A DNA stretch of 64,000 nt from Bradyrhizobium iriomotense (GCF_030160715.1 NZ_BSOW01000018.1:124001-188000); one strand, 5' to 3'. Counted from the first letter of the stretch, positions 34,397 to 42,883 are shown. Made by a program: numbers and translations. The notes: generated by a model not told the origin, from the letters alone.

Positions 34397-35239
34397 TTAC
34401 AGCGACTTGCGCAGCTTGGGGTCGAGCATGTCGCGCAATCCGTCGCCGACAAGCTGCAGCGACAGGGCGGCCAGCACGATCGCGAGGCCCGGAAACACGA
34501 CAAGCCAAATCGCCTGGTCGCTGAAGGACTGGCTGGCGGCAATCATCGTGCCCCAGGTAGGGACCTCCTGCGGCACGCCGGCCCCGAGGAACGACAGGCC
34601 TGCTTCGGCGAGCACTGCATAGGCAAAGATGAAGGTCGCCTGGACCAGCACCGGCGAGGTGACGTTGAGCAGGACATGCACGCTCATGATCCGCCACGTC
34701 GAGACCCCGAGCGCCCGCGCCGCCTCGACAAAGGGGAGCTCGCGGACGACCAGCGTGGAGGCGCGCACCACGCGCGCCACGCGCGGGGTGTAGACGATGG
34801 CGAGCGCGAGGACCACGTTTGTGGCGGATGCGCCGAGCACGGCCACCAGGAAGATCGCCAGCAGAATGTCTGGCAGCGCCATGAAGGCATCGATGACGCG
34901 CATGATCGGACCGTCGAGGCGGCGGAAGTAGCCGGCGAGGATACCGAGCAGGGTGCCGCAGGCGACCGACATCATCACGACCGATGCGCCGATGCCGAGC
35001 GAGGCGCGGCTTCCGTAGATGATGCGTGAGAGGACGTCGCGGCCGTATTCGTCGGTGCCGAACCAGTTGACCGCGCTCGGCGGCCTGAGGCGGCGGGCGA
35101 CCCTGACCGCGTTCGGATCGAACGGCGAAATCCATGGCGCGGCGAGCGCGACGACGATGAGGACGAGGAGGATCAGCGCGCCGATCAGCACGATCCGGCG
35201 ACGGAACAGGCGGCGAAGAAAGAGACCGAAGCCCAACAC
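34397..35239 (-). CDS. Oligopeptide-type ABC transporter permease (DppC/OppC-like)
   Basis: The 280-residue inner-membrane permease has the OppC_N segment (RRIVLIGALILLVLIVVALA, then APWISPFDPN) and the EAA-loop region VEAARALGVSTWRIMSVHVL. FLGAGVPQEVPTWGTMIA, characteristic of DppC-type subunits, is also present. It lies between the DppB-like and DppD-like genes with short 12-14 bp spacers. Confidence 0.93.
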   Translation of the reverse strand: MLGFGLFLRRLFRRRIVLIGALILLVLIVVALAAPWISPFDPNAVRVARRLRPPSAVNWFGTDEYGRDVLSRIIYGSRASLGIGASVVMMSVACGTLLGILAGYFRRLDGPIMRVIDAFMALPDILLAIFLVAVLGASATNVVLALAIVYTPRVARVVRASTLVVRELPFVEAARALGVSTWRIMSVHVLLNVTSPVLVQATFIFAYAVLAEAGLSFLGAGVPQEVPTWGTMIAASQSFSDQAIWLVVFPGLAIVLAALSLQLVGDGLRDMLDPKLRKSL

Positions 35240-35253
35240 TGCATCGTCCTCCG

Positions 35254-36195
35254 TCAGGTCCGCACGCGCGGATCGACCAGCGCATAGATGAGGTCGACGG
35301 CGATGTTGATGATCACGTAGATGCCGGCAACCACGATCAGTGCGCCCTGAATGACCGGGTAGTCACGCCGGAGCACCGACGATACGATCAGATTGCCGAT
35401 CCCGGGCAGGCCGAATACCGTCTCGGTCACGATGGCGCCGCCGATCAGCAGCGCGCCGGTCAGGCCCACGACGGTGACGATCGGAACGAGGGCATTGCCG
35501 AAGGCGTGGCGCAGCACCACCCGCCGCTCCGAAATGCCCTTGGCGCGGGCGGTCCGAATGAAGTCTTCGCCGAGCACGTCCAACATGCTCGCGCGGGTGA
35601 AGCGCACGATCAGGGCGGAGTTGACGATGCCGAGCACGGTCGCCGGAAGGATGAGATGCGCAAGCCGTTCGGCGAGCGGGGCGCCGGGATCGCCATAGCC
35701 GGCGACAGGCAGCCAGCCGAGGCGAACGGCGAAGAACTGGATGAAGAGCAGGCCGAGCCAGAAGCTCGGGATGCTTGCCGACAGCATGGCGATGGCGCTG
35801 AGAATCTGATCGACGAGCCGCCCGCGCCAGACCGCCGAGGCGATGCCACAGGGGATGCCGATCAGGGTGGCGAACGCAAGCGCGAACAGGGCAAGGAAGA
35901 AGGTCGGCTCGGCGCGCTCGAGCAGCGCCTGCGTGACCGGGCGCTGCAGGAAGATCGAGTGGCCCAGATTGCCCTTCACCACCTCGGCGAGCCACAGGCC
36001 GAACTGGATGAAGAGCGGCCGGTCGAGGCCGTAGGTTGTCCTCAGCCGCGCGATATCGTCGGCGGTCGCCTGGTCGCCGAGCATGAGCGCAGCCGGATCA
36101 CCCGGCGCGAGTCGTGTCAGGAAGAACACGATCGCGGCCACGATGAACATGACAATGACAAGGCCACCCAATCTCTTCGCCAAGCGACTTGCCAT
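35254..36195 (-). CDS. Oligopeptide-type ABC transporter permease (DppB/OppB-like)
   Basis: The 313-residue permease has the N-terminal family motif FFLTRLAPGDPAALMLGDQA, the EAA loop FIRTARAKGISERRVVLRHA and the C-terminal YALVDPRVR signature of DppB. It forms the translocation channel with the DppC-like subunit. It follows the binding-protein gene after a 97-bp spacer containing an 11-bp hairpin. Confidence 0.93.
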   Translation of the reverse strand: MASRLAKRLGGLVIVMFIVAAIVFFLTRLAPGDPAALMLGDQATADDIARLRTTYGLDRPLFIQFGLWLAEVVKGNLGHSIFLQRPVTQALLERAEPTFFLALFALAFATLIGIPCGIASAVWRGRLVDQILSAIAMLSASIPSFWLGLLFIQFFAVRLGWLPVAGYGDPGAPLAERLAHLILPATVLGIVNSALIVRFTRASMLDVLGEDFIRTARAKGISERRVVLRHAFGNALVPIVTVVGLTGALLIGGAIVTETVFGLPGIGNLIVSSVLRRDYPVIQGALIVVAGIYVIINIAVDLIYALVDPRVRT

Positions 36196-36238
36196 GGCAC
36201 CCCCTTAAAGCATCCAGAGAGGCGGCAGGCCGGTCCGG

Positions 36239-36267
36239 CGACGAGCGGAGCGATGTTCCGCTCGTCG
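36239..36267 (-). terminator. Intra-operon hairpin between binding-protein and permease genes
   Basis: CGACGAGCGGA (36239-36249) and TCCGCTCGTCG (36257-36267) form an 11-bp stem with a 7-nt loop and no T-run. Its position after the periplasmic-binding-protein gene and before the permease genes is typical of 3'-end stabilisers or partial terminators that raise binding-protein expression over that of the membrane parts. Confidence 0.6.
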
Positions 36268-36292
36268 GCTCGGCCAGGCCCGCGAGCCGACC

Positions 36293-37852
36293 TTAACCGA
36301 GGTCGACGTTCCAGAAGGCTGGCCACGGCATCGGCTTGTAGCCCTTCATCTTGCCCGTGGCGCCCGACAACGCTGCAAAATTTCCAACGCGAATGTACGG
36401 CACCTCGTCGGACACGACCTGCTGCACCTTGCCCCACAGCGCGCCGCGCTTGGCCGCGTCGGTCTCGCCGTTGAAGGCGGCGAGCGCGGCGTCCTTGGCC
36501 GGCGTCTTCCACCAGCCGGGCGCACCGTCGCTGAGTTGCGGAGGCGACAGCATCGGCTCCGGCAGGAAGGCCGAGTGCGTGACATAGACGTCCCAAAGCG
36601 CGGCGTCGCCGCGACGCTGGATCAGCGTTGCCCAGTCCACCACGTCGAGCGTGGCGTTGAAGCCGGCTTCCTTCAGGTTCTCCGCCATCACGAGCGCCAT
36701 GCGATTGTGGAACTCGTACTGCTTGGAGTTGAGGATGCGGATCGGCGTGTTGTCGTACTTGGCTTCGGCGAGCAGCTTCTTGGCGGCGGCGGCATCCGCC
36801 TTGTTGTAGGACGAGGCCCCCGCATCGGAGTAGAAGGGCGACCCCTTTGGGAAATGCTCGGCCGAGGTTGCAAAGAACTTCTCGTCACCGAAGGCCGCGA
36901 GCAGCATGTCTGCTTCGCTGAGCGCGAGCTGGAACGCCTTGCGCACCCCGAGATTCGCCATCGGGCCCTGCTTGGTATTGGTCACCACATAGGGAAAGCC
37001 GTAGGGCATGGTCAGGATTGGCTGGATGCCGGACGCGCCCGAAACCTTCTTCATGGACTCGACCGGAAGCTGGTCGGAGAACTGGTATTGGCCGGCAATC
37101 ACGCCTTCGACGCGGGTGTTGGCGTTCGGCACGGGAATGAAGCGCAGCTCGGTGAGCCTGGCCTCTCGCTTGCCGGCATAGCCGCTCGGCGCCTCGGTTC
37201 GCCCGACATAGCCGTCGTGGCGCACGAGCAGGGTGTATTGGTCGGGTTTGCGCTCGACGAAACGATAGGGGCCGGTGCCGACGAATTCGGTGAGCGGATT
37301 GGCGATCGTCTCCTTGGCCATGATCGCAGCCATGCCGGAGGGCAGCGCCAGATGGCTGAGCAGCGACGGATTGACCGCCTTCAGCGCGATCTCAACGGTC
37401 GCCGCGCCCTTGGCGGTGATCGCATCGACGGTAGTGCCGACCGACTTGCCGCGCGGGGTAAGCTCGATCCAGCGCTTCAGGGAGATGACGACATCCTCGG
37501 CGTCGAGCTTGCGGCCATTGTGCAGCACCGCGTCCGGGCGGATCGCGATGGTGTAGAGCTTGCCGTCGGCCGAGATCGTCGGCATGTCCGCCGCCAGCAT
37601 CGGGCGAAGCGCCCAATTGGCGTCGAAAGTGTAGAGCGTCTCGTAGACGTGCTGCATGATGGTGCCGATCAGGTCGGCGGTGGAGGCCATCGGATCGAGC
37701 GATTGCGGCTCGCCGACCATGGCGAGGTTGGCGCTGGTCCCGCCGGCGGCATGGACCAGTCCGTCCGGCAGGAGCGTCAGCGCAGCGGCGCCGCCGCCGA
37801 GCTTGAAGAACGTGCGCCGATCGAACGGCAGTGTGATCCCCGAGATAGTCAT
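36293..37852 (-). CDS. ABC transporter substrate-binding protein, family 5 (peptide/opine/nickel type)
   Basis: The 519-residue periplasmic receptor is the first gene of the importer operon. A twin-arginine-like signal precedes the mature part (DRRTFFKLGGGAAALTLLPD). The SBP_bac_5 pattern is present: MVGEPQSLDPMASTADLIGT, HVYETLYTFDANWALRPMLA, FVGTGPYRFVERKPDQYTLL. The start at 37852 (MTISGITLPFDRRTF) is preferred over 37897. The cluster with an amidohydrolase and an RpiR regulator suggests an amide-bonded ligand, such as an N-acyl amino acid or amino-sugar derivative, rather than generic dipeptides (inference). Confidence 0.9.
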   Translation of the reverse strand: MTISGITLPFDRRTFFKLGGGAAALTLLPDGLVHAAGGTSANLAMVGEPQSLDPMASTADLIGTIMQHVYETLYTFDANWALRPMLAADMPTISADGKLYTIAIRPDAVLHNGRKLDAEDVVISLKRWIELTPRGKSVGTTVDAITAKGAATVEIALKAVNPSLLSHLALPSGMAAIMAKETIANPLTEFVGTGPYRFVERKPDQYTLLVRHDGYVGRTEAPSGYAGKREARLTELRFIPVPNANTRVEGVIAGQYQFSDQLPVESMKKVSGASGIQPILTMPYGFPYVVTNTKQGPMANLGVRKAFQLALSEADMLLAAFGDEKFFATSAEHFPKGSPFYSDAGASSYNKADAAAAKKLLAEAKYDNTPIRILNSKQYEFHNRMALVMAENLKEAGFNATLDVVDWATLIQRRGDAALWDVYVTHSAFLPEPMLSPPQLSDGAPGWWKTPAKDAALAAFNGETDAAKRGALWGKVQQVVSDEVPYIRVGNFAALSGATGKMKGYKPMPWPAFWNVDLG

Positions 37853-37988
37853 GTCAGCTCCCCTTGGCGGTTGGCGTGGATGCAACTCCCGCAGCATCTC
37901 CGATCGGCCTTTTTCCGATCATGCGGCGCCAGGAGCGCCGCGATCAGGGCGAGCTTCTTCTGTTTGCACATCGGCAATGCGTGATGTG

Positions 37989-38036
37989 GTGTAATTTACT
38001 TACACAAATTCGCGGCTGTCAATGACGAATTTGTGT
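37989..38036. promoter_or_regulatory. Compound palindromic operator in divergent RpiR-module spacer
   Basis: Two dyads overlap. GTGTAA-TTTAC-TTACAC (37989-38005) has perfect 6-bp arms. ACACAAATTCG (38002-38012) and CGAATTTGTGT (38026-38036) are perfect 11-bp inverted repeats 13 nt apart. The region is AT-rich and lies between the divergent starts at 37852 and 38228. It is a good candidate binding site for the module's RpiR regulator. Confidence 0.6.
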
Positions 38037-38138
38037 CCCAGCAAGAATCCCCAGATCGGTAACATAACAAAAATGACTATAATAATGGCATTTCTGGACT
38101 CCGGACGAAAAATCGCCTTGCGAGCTCGATGGCCGCGC

Positions 38139-38155
38139 GTGTAAATAATATTCAC
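38139..38155. promoter_or_regulatory. Second operator-like 17-bp pseudo-palindrome
   Basis: GTGTAAATAATATTCAC is symmetrical at 12 of 16 non-central positions. It shares GTGTAA and terminal CAC with the site at 37989-38005. It lies about 73 bp before the amidohydrolase ATG. Confidence 0.45.
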
Positions 38156-38227
38156 ATCGAAATTCGACGACCGGCTGTGGACGTCCAAGATCCCGTCGAT
38201 GCGCGGTGCGGGCCAAAGGTAAATCTC

Positions 38228-39379
38228 ATGACGACATATGATCTTGTTTTGCGCGGTGGTCGGGTCATTGATCCCTCCCAAGCCGTCGACGACACCCTCG
38301 ACGTGGCCTTTGCCAACGGCCGCATAGCTGCGCTCGGCAAGAACCTCGACACAGGCGGCCGTACCGAGGTGCGCGACGTCTCCGGAAAGATCGTCACGCC
38401 CGGCCTCATCGATCTCCACACCCATGTCTATTGGGGTGGCACGTCGCTCGGCGTCGATGCCGTGGCCCTGTCAAGGAACGGCGCGGTCGCGACCCACGTG
38501 GACACCGGCAGCGCCGGGCCCGGCAATTTTGCCGGCTTTCGCACCCATGTCATCGAGCGCTCGCCGGTGCGCATCATCCCTTACATCAACGTCTCGTTTG
38601 CCGGCATCTACGGCTTCTCGAAGCGGGTGATGGTCGGCGAGAGCGGCGATCAGCGCCTGCTCGCGCCGATCGACACCGCCGAGGTGATCCGAGCCAACCG
38701 CGATGTGATCGCGGGCATCAAGGTGCGCGTCGGCCGCAACGCCAGCGGCACGGCAGGGCTGGTGCCGCTCGACATCGCCCGCCAGGTCGCCGACGAGGTC
38801 GGCATGCCGATGATGGTGCATATCGACGAGCCGCCGCCCACGCTGCCCGACGTGCTCGCGCGCATGCGTTCCGGCGACATTCTCACCCATTGCTTCCGGG
38901 CCTTCCCCAATGCGCCGGTCACCGCCGAGGGGCGCGTCCTCGACGCGGTGCTTGAGGCGCGCGGTCGCGGCGTTCTTTTCGACATCGGTCACGGCATGGG
39001 GTCTTTCGCATTCTCGACCGCGCGCCCGATGCTCGCAGCCGGCTTTGCTCCCGACACCATTTCGAGCGACGTGCATGCGCTTTGCATCGATGGTCCCGCC
39101 TATGACCTCGTGACCACCCTGTCGAAATTCCTGTTTCTCGGCATGCCGCTCGCCGATGTGATCGCGCGGGCGACATGCAAGGCGGCGGCGGCCCTGCGAC
39201 GGCCGGATCTCGGCACGTTGGCGATCGGCGGTCCCGGCGAAGCCTCGATCCTCGACCTCTCGGCCGGACGGTTCGCGCTGACCGATTCCGTCGGGGAGAC
39301 CGTCAGCGCCGAACAACGGCTGCTGGCCGCGGGCCTCGTCATCGGCGGCAAGTGGTGGAGCGCTCAAGGCCGCGCCTGA
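38228..39379 (+). CDS. Amidohydrolase superfamily deacetylase-like metallohydrolase (COG3964-like)
   Basis: The 383-residue protein begins with the small beta-domain LVLRGGRVIDPSQAVDDTLD and the metal motif LIDLHTHVYWGG (HxH). A central Lys-containing region (VIAGIKVRVGRNASGTAG), metal-ligand histidines in MMVHIDEPPPT and LTHCFRAFPN, and the catalytic Asp in TISSDVHALCIDGP follow. This resembles the EF_0837/AHA_3915 amidohydrolase subgroup. Some COG3964 enzymes hydrolyse N-acetyl or O-acetyl compounds. It is divergent from the importer/RpiR operon. The start at 38228 (MTTYDLVLRGG) is chosen although the frame extends to 38129. Confidence 0.88.
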   Translation: MTTYDLVLRGGRVIDPSQAVDDTLDVAFANGRIAALGKNLDTGGRTEVRDVSGKIVTPGLIDLHTHVYWGGTSLGVDAVALSRNGAVATHVDTGSAGPGNFAGFRTHVIERSPVRIIPYINVSFAGIYGFSKRVMVGESGDQRLLAPIDTAEVIRANRDVIAGIKVRVGRNASGTAGLVPLDIARQVADEVGMPMMVHIDEPPPTLPDVLARMRSGDILTHCFRAFPNAPVTAEGRVLDAVLEARGRGVLFDIGHGMGSFAFSTARPMLAAGFAPDTISSDVHALCIDGPAYDLVTTLSKFLFLGMPLADVIARATCKAAAALRRPDLGTLAIGGPGEASILDLSAGRFALTDSVGETVSAEQRLLAAGLVIGGKWWSAQGRA

Positions 39380-39594
39380 GATCAAGGAGCGTGCAGCGGC
39401 GGTTCATTCGCTGCATCCGATCACCTCGTATTCGAACGCCACGCCCTCGCGATCGTTCTCCTCGACCCTCGGCCTGCCAGACTTCGGCGCATATACGTTG
39501 GTTTATCGTCACAGTGTTTTCCAATTCTCACCAAATTTGCGGGTCAGCAAACGAGCGCAAATGAGAACAAGGAGACCTAACGGGAGGACACGTT

Positions 39595-39819
39595 TTGGCC
39601 ATCAAGAATGCCGTCATTCCTTTGGACGATAAATATCTGCAGAAGGCAGCAAATGTTACCGGGGCAATCGACGATGCGTTGCACGAGGTGCAGGCCGCGC
39701 GGCGTGACCTCACTATTACTGGCTTCTGCGTGCGGCAGGCAGAAACGCTTCGCAGAATAGGTCGAGCCAGAGCCAGCCTTGCTTATCTGCTGCAATCCGG
39801 AGACGCTGGCAGGAGCTAG
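39595..39819 (+). CDS. Small hypothetical protein, TTG start
   Basis: This 74-residue frame starts at a TTG 6 nt after GGGAGGA, a strong ribosome-binding site that supports the unusual start. The product (AIKNAVIPLDDKYLQKAANV, then a helical ALHEVQAARRDL and ETLRRIGRARASLAYLL) looks soluble and helical. No family is recognised. It follows the amidohydrolase after 215 bp of AT-richer sequence that holds nothing else evident. Confidence 0.5.
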   Translation: MAIKNAVIPLDDKYLQKAANVTGAIDDALHEVQAARRDLTITGFCVRQAETLRRIGRARASLAYLLQSGDAGRS

Positions 39820-40061
39820 CTTGCCGAAACCAGGTTGGGGGCTACAAAGCACGGGTCTTCAAACGATCCCTTGTTCCTCCGGCATCGCCGCACTCCCTGT
39901 TGTGCAGGCGGGAGGCGCTCGGTCTCTCAGCCACAGACGCTTACGGGCACAGCCTCGGCCGGTGATGGCGGCTCAACGTGCCGAGGTTTCTCTTGTTCCT
40001 GGGCTATTCCGGTGGGCGATGTCCCGGGGATGTAAGCCACTCGTTTCAAGAATCCGCCAGA

Positions 40062-40355
40062 TCAGCGCTTCTGGGGAGAGATGGTCATTTCTAGCAAATG
40101 TTGCAGAGAGGCTGGCATGGCTTCCCCTTCCGCCCAGCGCCGCTGCAGCTCACCGGCGATATCCATCGTTACGACGCGTGACCATCCCTCGGTGGTGTTG
40201 AAACAGACGATGCGCGCGGGGTCGCTATACCGGCCGTCCAGGAGGTCGCGGATCAGCGTTTTGTAATCATCCTCGTCGTCACACCAGCAGCGCCCCACCC
40301 AAATGCCGGAGGCGTCCAGCACAATGTAGGTGTCATGGTCTGCATCGTACGGCAC
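40062..40355 (-). CDS. Small hypothetical protein
   Basis: This 97-residue protein starts MPYDADHDTYIVLDASGIWV and contains GRCWCDDEDDYKTLIRDLLD and RIVCFNTTEGWSRVVTMDIA. It has the compact acidic character of a soluble cytosolic protein and three cysteines. It ends in basic residues. It lies 6 nt downstream of the next minus-strand gene, so the pair may be co-transcribed. Function unknown. Confidence 0.6.
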   Translation of the reverse strand: MPYDADHDTYIVLDASGIWVGRCWCDDEDDYKTLIRDLLDGRYSDPARIVCFNTTEGWSRVVTMDIAGELQRRWAEGEAMPASLQHLLEMTISPQKR

Positions 40356-40361
40356 TGACGG

Positions 40362-40619
40362 CTAGGCCCGTCGGTTCACGCTATTCAGCGCCACTCGTTC
40401 TCGGGCAGTTACTTGGGGCAGTCGAAGTTGCTCCAGCCCTTGCTCGATTACTCGCAGGTCCTTCTGGACCTGCTCCCGGGCCCGACGCGAATCGAAGCCG
40501 GATGCAGCCTGCAGATCTTTGAGCAGCCGGTGCCGAAGTTCACGCATATCGTCCAGCGCTCGCCGGTTCTTCAAACGCACATAAGCGGAAACGATCAATT
40601 CAATGGTCGTCGATGGCAT
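40362..40619 (-). CDS. Small helical hypothetical protein
   Basis: This 85-residue protein starts MPSTTIELIVSAYVRLKNRR and is almost entirely charged amphipathic helix (ALDDMRELRHRLLKDLQAAS, QVQKDLRVIEQGLEQLRLPQ), likely a coiled coil. GAGGAGC precedes the ATG at 40619, so the longer frame to 40718 is not needed. It is upstream of the 97-residue gene. Function unknown. Confidence 0.6.
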   Translation of the reverse strand: MPSTTIELIVSAYVRLKNRRALDDMRELRHRLLKDLQAASGFDSRRAREQVQKDLRVIEQGLEQLRLPQVTARERVALNSVNRRA

Positions 40620-41220
40620 GGGGTAGCTCCTCAAGTAAGCTTTTCTGACCCGGCATCGCTCTTTTTTGCTGAGCACTGAAAATCTCAGTTGGTTTCGAAT
40701 GTGCAATGACGATGCCACAGGCTTGTGACGCTGCCGTGCCTCTGAAGAGGTACCTCTTCCTCGTCATAGCGACCAGGAATATGCGGCAACGGGCCGTGTT
40801 CGTTCTGATGCTTCGGTCCTGCCTGACACACCATGACCGAAGGCGGTCGAACTCCTACGACCCCAGCTTCCCCCGGCCGGGGTCGTTTGTCTTTCGAGTC
40901 TAATGCCCTTCGCGAGTGCCGCACAAAAATGGCCCCAACTCGAACTGGCGGGGCTGAGGCCAGATTGCTGGACTGGCGAGGCTATCGCCAATCCGTGCGC
41001 GAGTTGGCGGCCTCTGTCGCCAAGAGCCGGACATAAGTGCCGCTTTCGTGCAGGCCAGCGGGCCCGGCACGGCGAGGAATTGGGCTGAAGGCGCGTCCAA
41101 CCCGGGGCAGCCACGACTGATGGTTGGTGTCTCAGGCGAACATTGGTCGGGTGCGGCGCGGTTCACGGCGCCACAGACGAACTTCGTCAAGGCGCATTGC
41201 AGGCGCAGGTTGGGGGCCTT
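40620..41220. other. 600-bp stretch without a convincing gene
   Basis: Several overlapping frames of 60-100 codons exist on both strands, for example 40685-40924 on the minus strand and 40903-41088 on the plus strand. None has a ribosome-binding site, signal peptide or recognisable family, and their Pro/Arg/Cys-rich composition is that of non-coding GC-rich sequence. It lies at the 3' side of the tRNA-Glu gene. No copy of the tRNA 3' end was seen in it. Confidence 0.5.
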
Positions 41221-41295
41221 TGGCGCTCCCTAGCGGAATCGAACCGCTCTCTCCACCGTGAAAGGGTGGCGTCCTAACCGATAGACGAAGGGAGC
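41221..41295 (-). tRNA. tRNA-Glu (anticodon UUC)
   Basis: The minus-strand 75-nt sequence folds as a complete cloverleaf. The acceptor GCTCCCT pairs with AGGGAGC, followed by discriminator G and an encoded CCA. The D arm is TCGTCTATCGGTTAGGACG. The anticodon stem CCACC/GGTGG encloses loop CTTTCAC (anticodon TTC). The T arm is GAGCGGTTCGATTCCGCT. Confidence 0.96.
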
Positions 41296-41505
41296 AAAAC
41301 TTGCGCCGTGCCGGGGCCCAAACGAGTCGTGCCCGGAATGCCCTGCGGCGGGCGAACGTATAGTGGCCTTTCGCGGGTGGGGCAAGCCATTCGGGAACGT
41401 CTTTTCGGACCGGTGGAGAAACCCGCCCCCGGGAAAGTTCGGGGGCAATTTCAACGGTTTCTTAGGGTTCCCTGCGCTAGCGCTAGAGCAGGAGATTTCC
41501 AACCG

Positions 41506-41760
41506 ATGGCCGCAGCCAAGAAGCGGGAAGCACGTAAACTGCTGTCCCAGCATGCCTGGATCACGCTCGAGGGCGGGTTCGCCGCGCGGCATTGCCTCGT
41601 GGCTGACATCTCCACCTCGGGCGCTCGCATCACGCTTGACGAGGACGCAGCTCAACTGCCAGGCGTCATCCGGCTAGCCTTCGCGCGCGATGCACGGACC
41701 GGCCGGAGCTGCCAGGTGGTCTGGCGGCGAGGCAAGTCCGCCGGGATCAAATTCATCTGA
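41506..41760 (+). CDS. PilZ domain protein
   Basis: This 84-residue single-domain protein has the PilZ second motif DISTSGARITL (D/N-x-S-x2-G). The first motif is KKREARK, which departs from the canonical RxxxR. ADISTSGARI and the C-terminal CQVVWRRGKSAGIKF complete the barrel. PilZ proteins bind cyclic di-GMP and transmit it to motility, secretion or polysaccharide systems, but the altered arginine spacing makes binding uncertain. It is close to tRNA-Glu. The start at 41506 gives MAAAKKREARKLL. Confidence 0.8.
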   Translation: MAAAKKREARKLLSQHAWITLEGGFAARHCLVADISTSGARITLDEDAAQLPGVIRLAFARDARTGRSCQVVWRRGKSAGIKFI

Positions 41761-41815
41761 CCTTCGGCCCCGTGGTCCGGATGGAAAGCGGACCGAGCCC
41801 GCGCTACAAGGCAGC

Positions 41816-42061
41816 ATGCGCGCTCTCTCCATCATCGCCATCGGCTGTCTCGCAATCTCGTCGGCTTCCGCTGAGACGGCGCGCCTGCCCACCTCGGATC
41901 GATCTCCCCAGACCGGCAAGGTGGTGCCGCTGAAGAGCACGGGGAGCGCGAATGCCTGCGCCGCCTACGGCCCGGGCTTCGTCAAGGTCGAGAGCACCGG
42001 AAGCTGCGTGAAGATCGGCGGCACGATCGATATCGGCGTTGCCGCATCCAGCCGGCGTTAG
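41816..42061 (+). CDS. Short exported porin-N-terminus-like protein
   Basis: This 81-residue protein has a signal peptide (MRALSIIAIGCLAISSASAE). The mature part contains CAAYGPGFVKVESTGSCVKI then GGTIDIGV, which resembles the first strands of the alphaproteobacterial porin_2 family (a CxxYG-GF-x-TxxCxKIGG pattern with two cysteines). The barrel then stops. It is either a free-standing small protein built from this motif or the remnant of a porin gene. AAGG lies upstream of the ATG. Confidence 0.6.
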   Translation: MRALSIIAIGCLAISSASAETARLPTSDRSPQTGKVVPLKSTGSANACAAYGPGFVKVESTGSCVKIGGTIDIGVAASSRR

Positions 42062-42067
42062 CGCCGC

Positions 42068-42235
42068 GTGTCGGCGAACGTCTTATCGCTCGACATCATC
42101 GTTCCAATTCTGGTGTATTGCGCGCTGTTGTTGTGGGTCGGACGCGGCATGAGTTGGACCGCGCGCCTCGCGACCGCCGCCGTCACACTCGCGCTAATCG
42201 TCTGCGTGCTGCTGGTCGAGCGCGGCTGGCGCTAA
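42068..42235 (+). CDS. Small two-helix membrane protein, GTG start
   Basis: This 55-residue frame has two hydrophobic helices (LDIIVPILVYCALLLWVGR and LATAAVTLALIVCVLLV) separated by a short GMSWTAR turn, ending ERGWR. It begins with GTG 6 nt after the porin-like gene stop, so the two are probably translated from one mRNA. Confidence 0.5.
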   Translation: MSANVLSLDIIVPILVYCALLLWVGRGMSWTARLATAAVTLALIVCVLLVERGWR

Positions 42236-42238
42236 CCT

Positions 42239-42883
42239 TCACGACATCGGCGGTGCGACGTATCTATCGAAGCCCGGCCGGCTCGCGAACTCTGCGAACC
42301 AGCGATTCAGATTGGAAAGCGTCGGGCGGGTGATGCCCTCGACGCCGAGCCAGCGCCGCGCATAGGCAGCGAGCGCGATGTCGGCAATGGTGAAGTCATC
42401 ACCCTCGACGAAGCGGCGTGTCGCGAGCTGCTGATCGAGGATGCGCCAGACCTCGGCCGCAGCGTCCGCATCCTTCTGGATCCGCGCCATGTCGCGCTCG
42501 GCCGGCGGCGTGCGCACGATGCCCCAGAACACCGGACGATCGGCCGGCTGGAGCGTCGAGAGCGTCCAGTCGAGCCAGCGGTCGACGCCCGCACGTCGTT
42601 TCGCGGCTTGCGGATAGATCGGCGTGTCCTGACGATAGGCGAGGCAGAGATAGCGCATGATGGAGTTGGATTCCCACAGCACATAGTCGCCGTCGACCAG
42701 CGTCGGGATGCGCGAATTGGGGTTCATTGCGAGGTACTCGGCATCGCGGGTGCGGCCGAACTGCATGCCGGCATCGATGCGCTCGAAAGCAAGATCAAGC
42801 TCGGTCAGGCACCACAGCACCTTCTGCACGTTGACCGAGTTGGCGCGGCCCCAGACCGTCAGTTGCGGCTTTTGCTCCGGCAC
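42239..42883 (-). CDS. Glutathione S-transferase family protein
   Basis: This 214-residue GST has a thioredoxin-fold N-terminal domain (LTVWGRANSVNVQKVLWCLT) with MNPNSRIPTLVDGDYVLWES as the GSH-contact segment. A helical C-terminal domain contains FTIADIALAAYARRW. The SVNVQK active-site region and the NPNSRIPTL form fit the Ser/Asn-type bacterial GSTs. The substrate is unknown. It is convergent with the small membrane gene and preceded by a terminator hairpin. Confidence 0.9.
   Translation of the reverse strand: MPEQKPQLTVWGRANSVNVQKVLWCLTELDLAFERIDAGMQFGRTRDAEYLAMNPNSRIPTLVDGDYVLWESNSIMRYLCLAYRQDTPIYPQAAKRRAGVDRWLDWTLSTLQPADRPVFWGIVRTPPAERDMARIQKDADAAAEVWRILDQQLATRRFVEGDDFTIADIALAAYARRWLGVEGITRPTLSNLNRWFAEFASRPGFDRYVAPPMS

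Noticed and set aside
40900..41190. Small frames on both strands beside tRNA-Glu as a possible island remnant
   Set aside because: No integrase, no duplicated tRNA 3' end and no recognisable gene were found, so an integrated-element claim is not supported.
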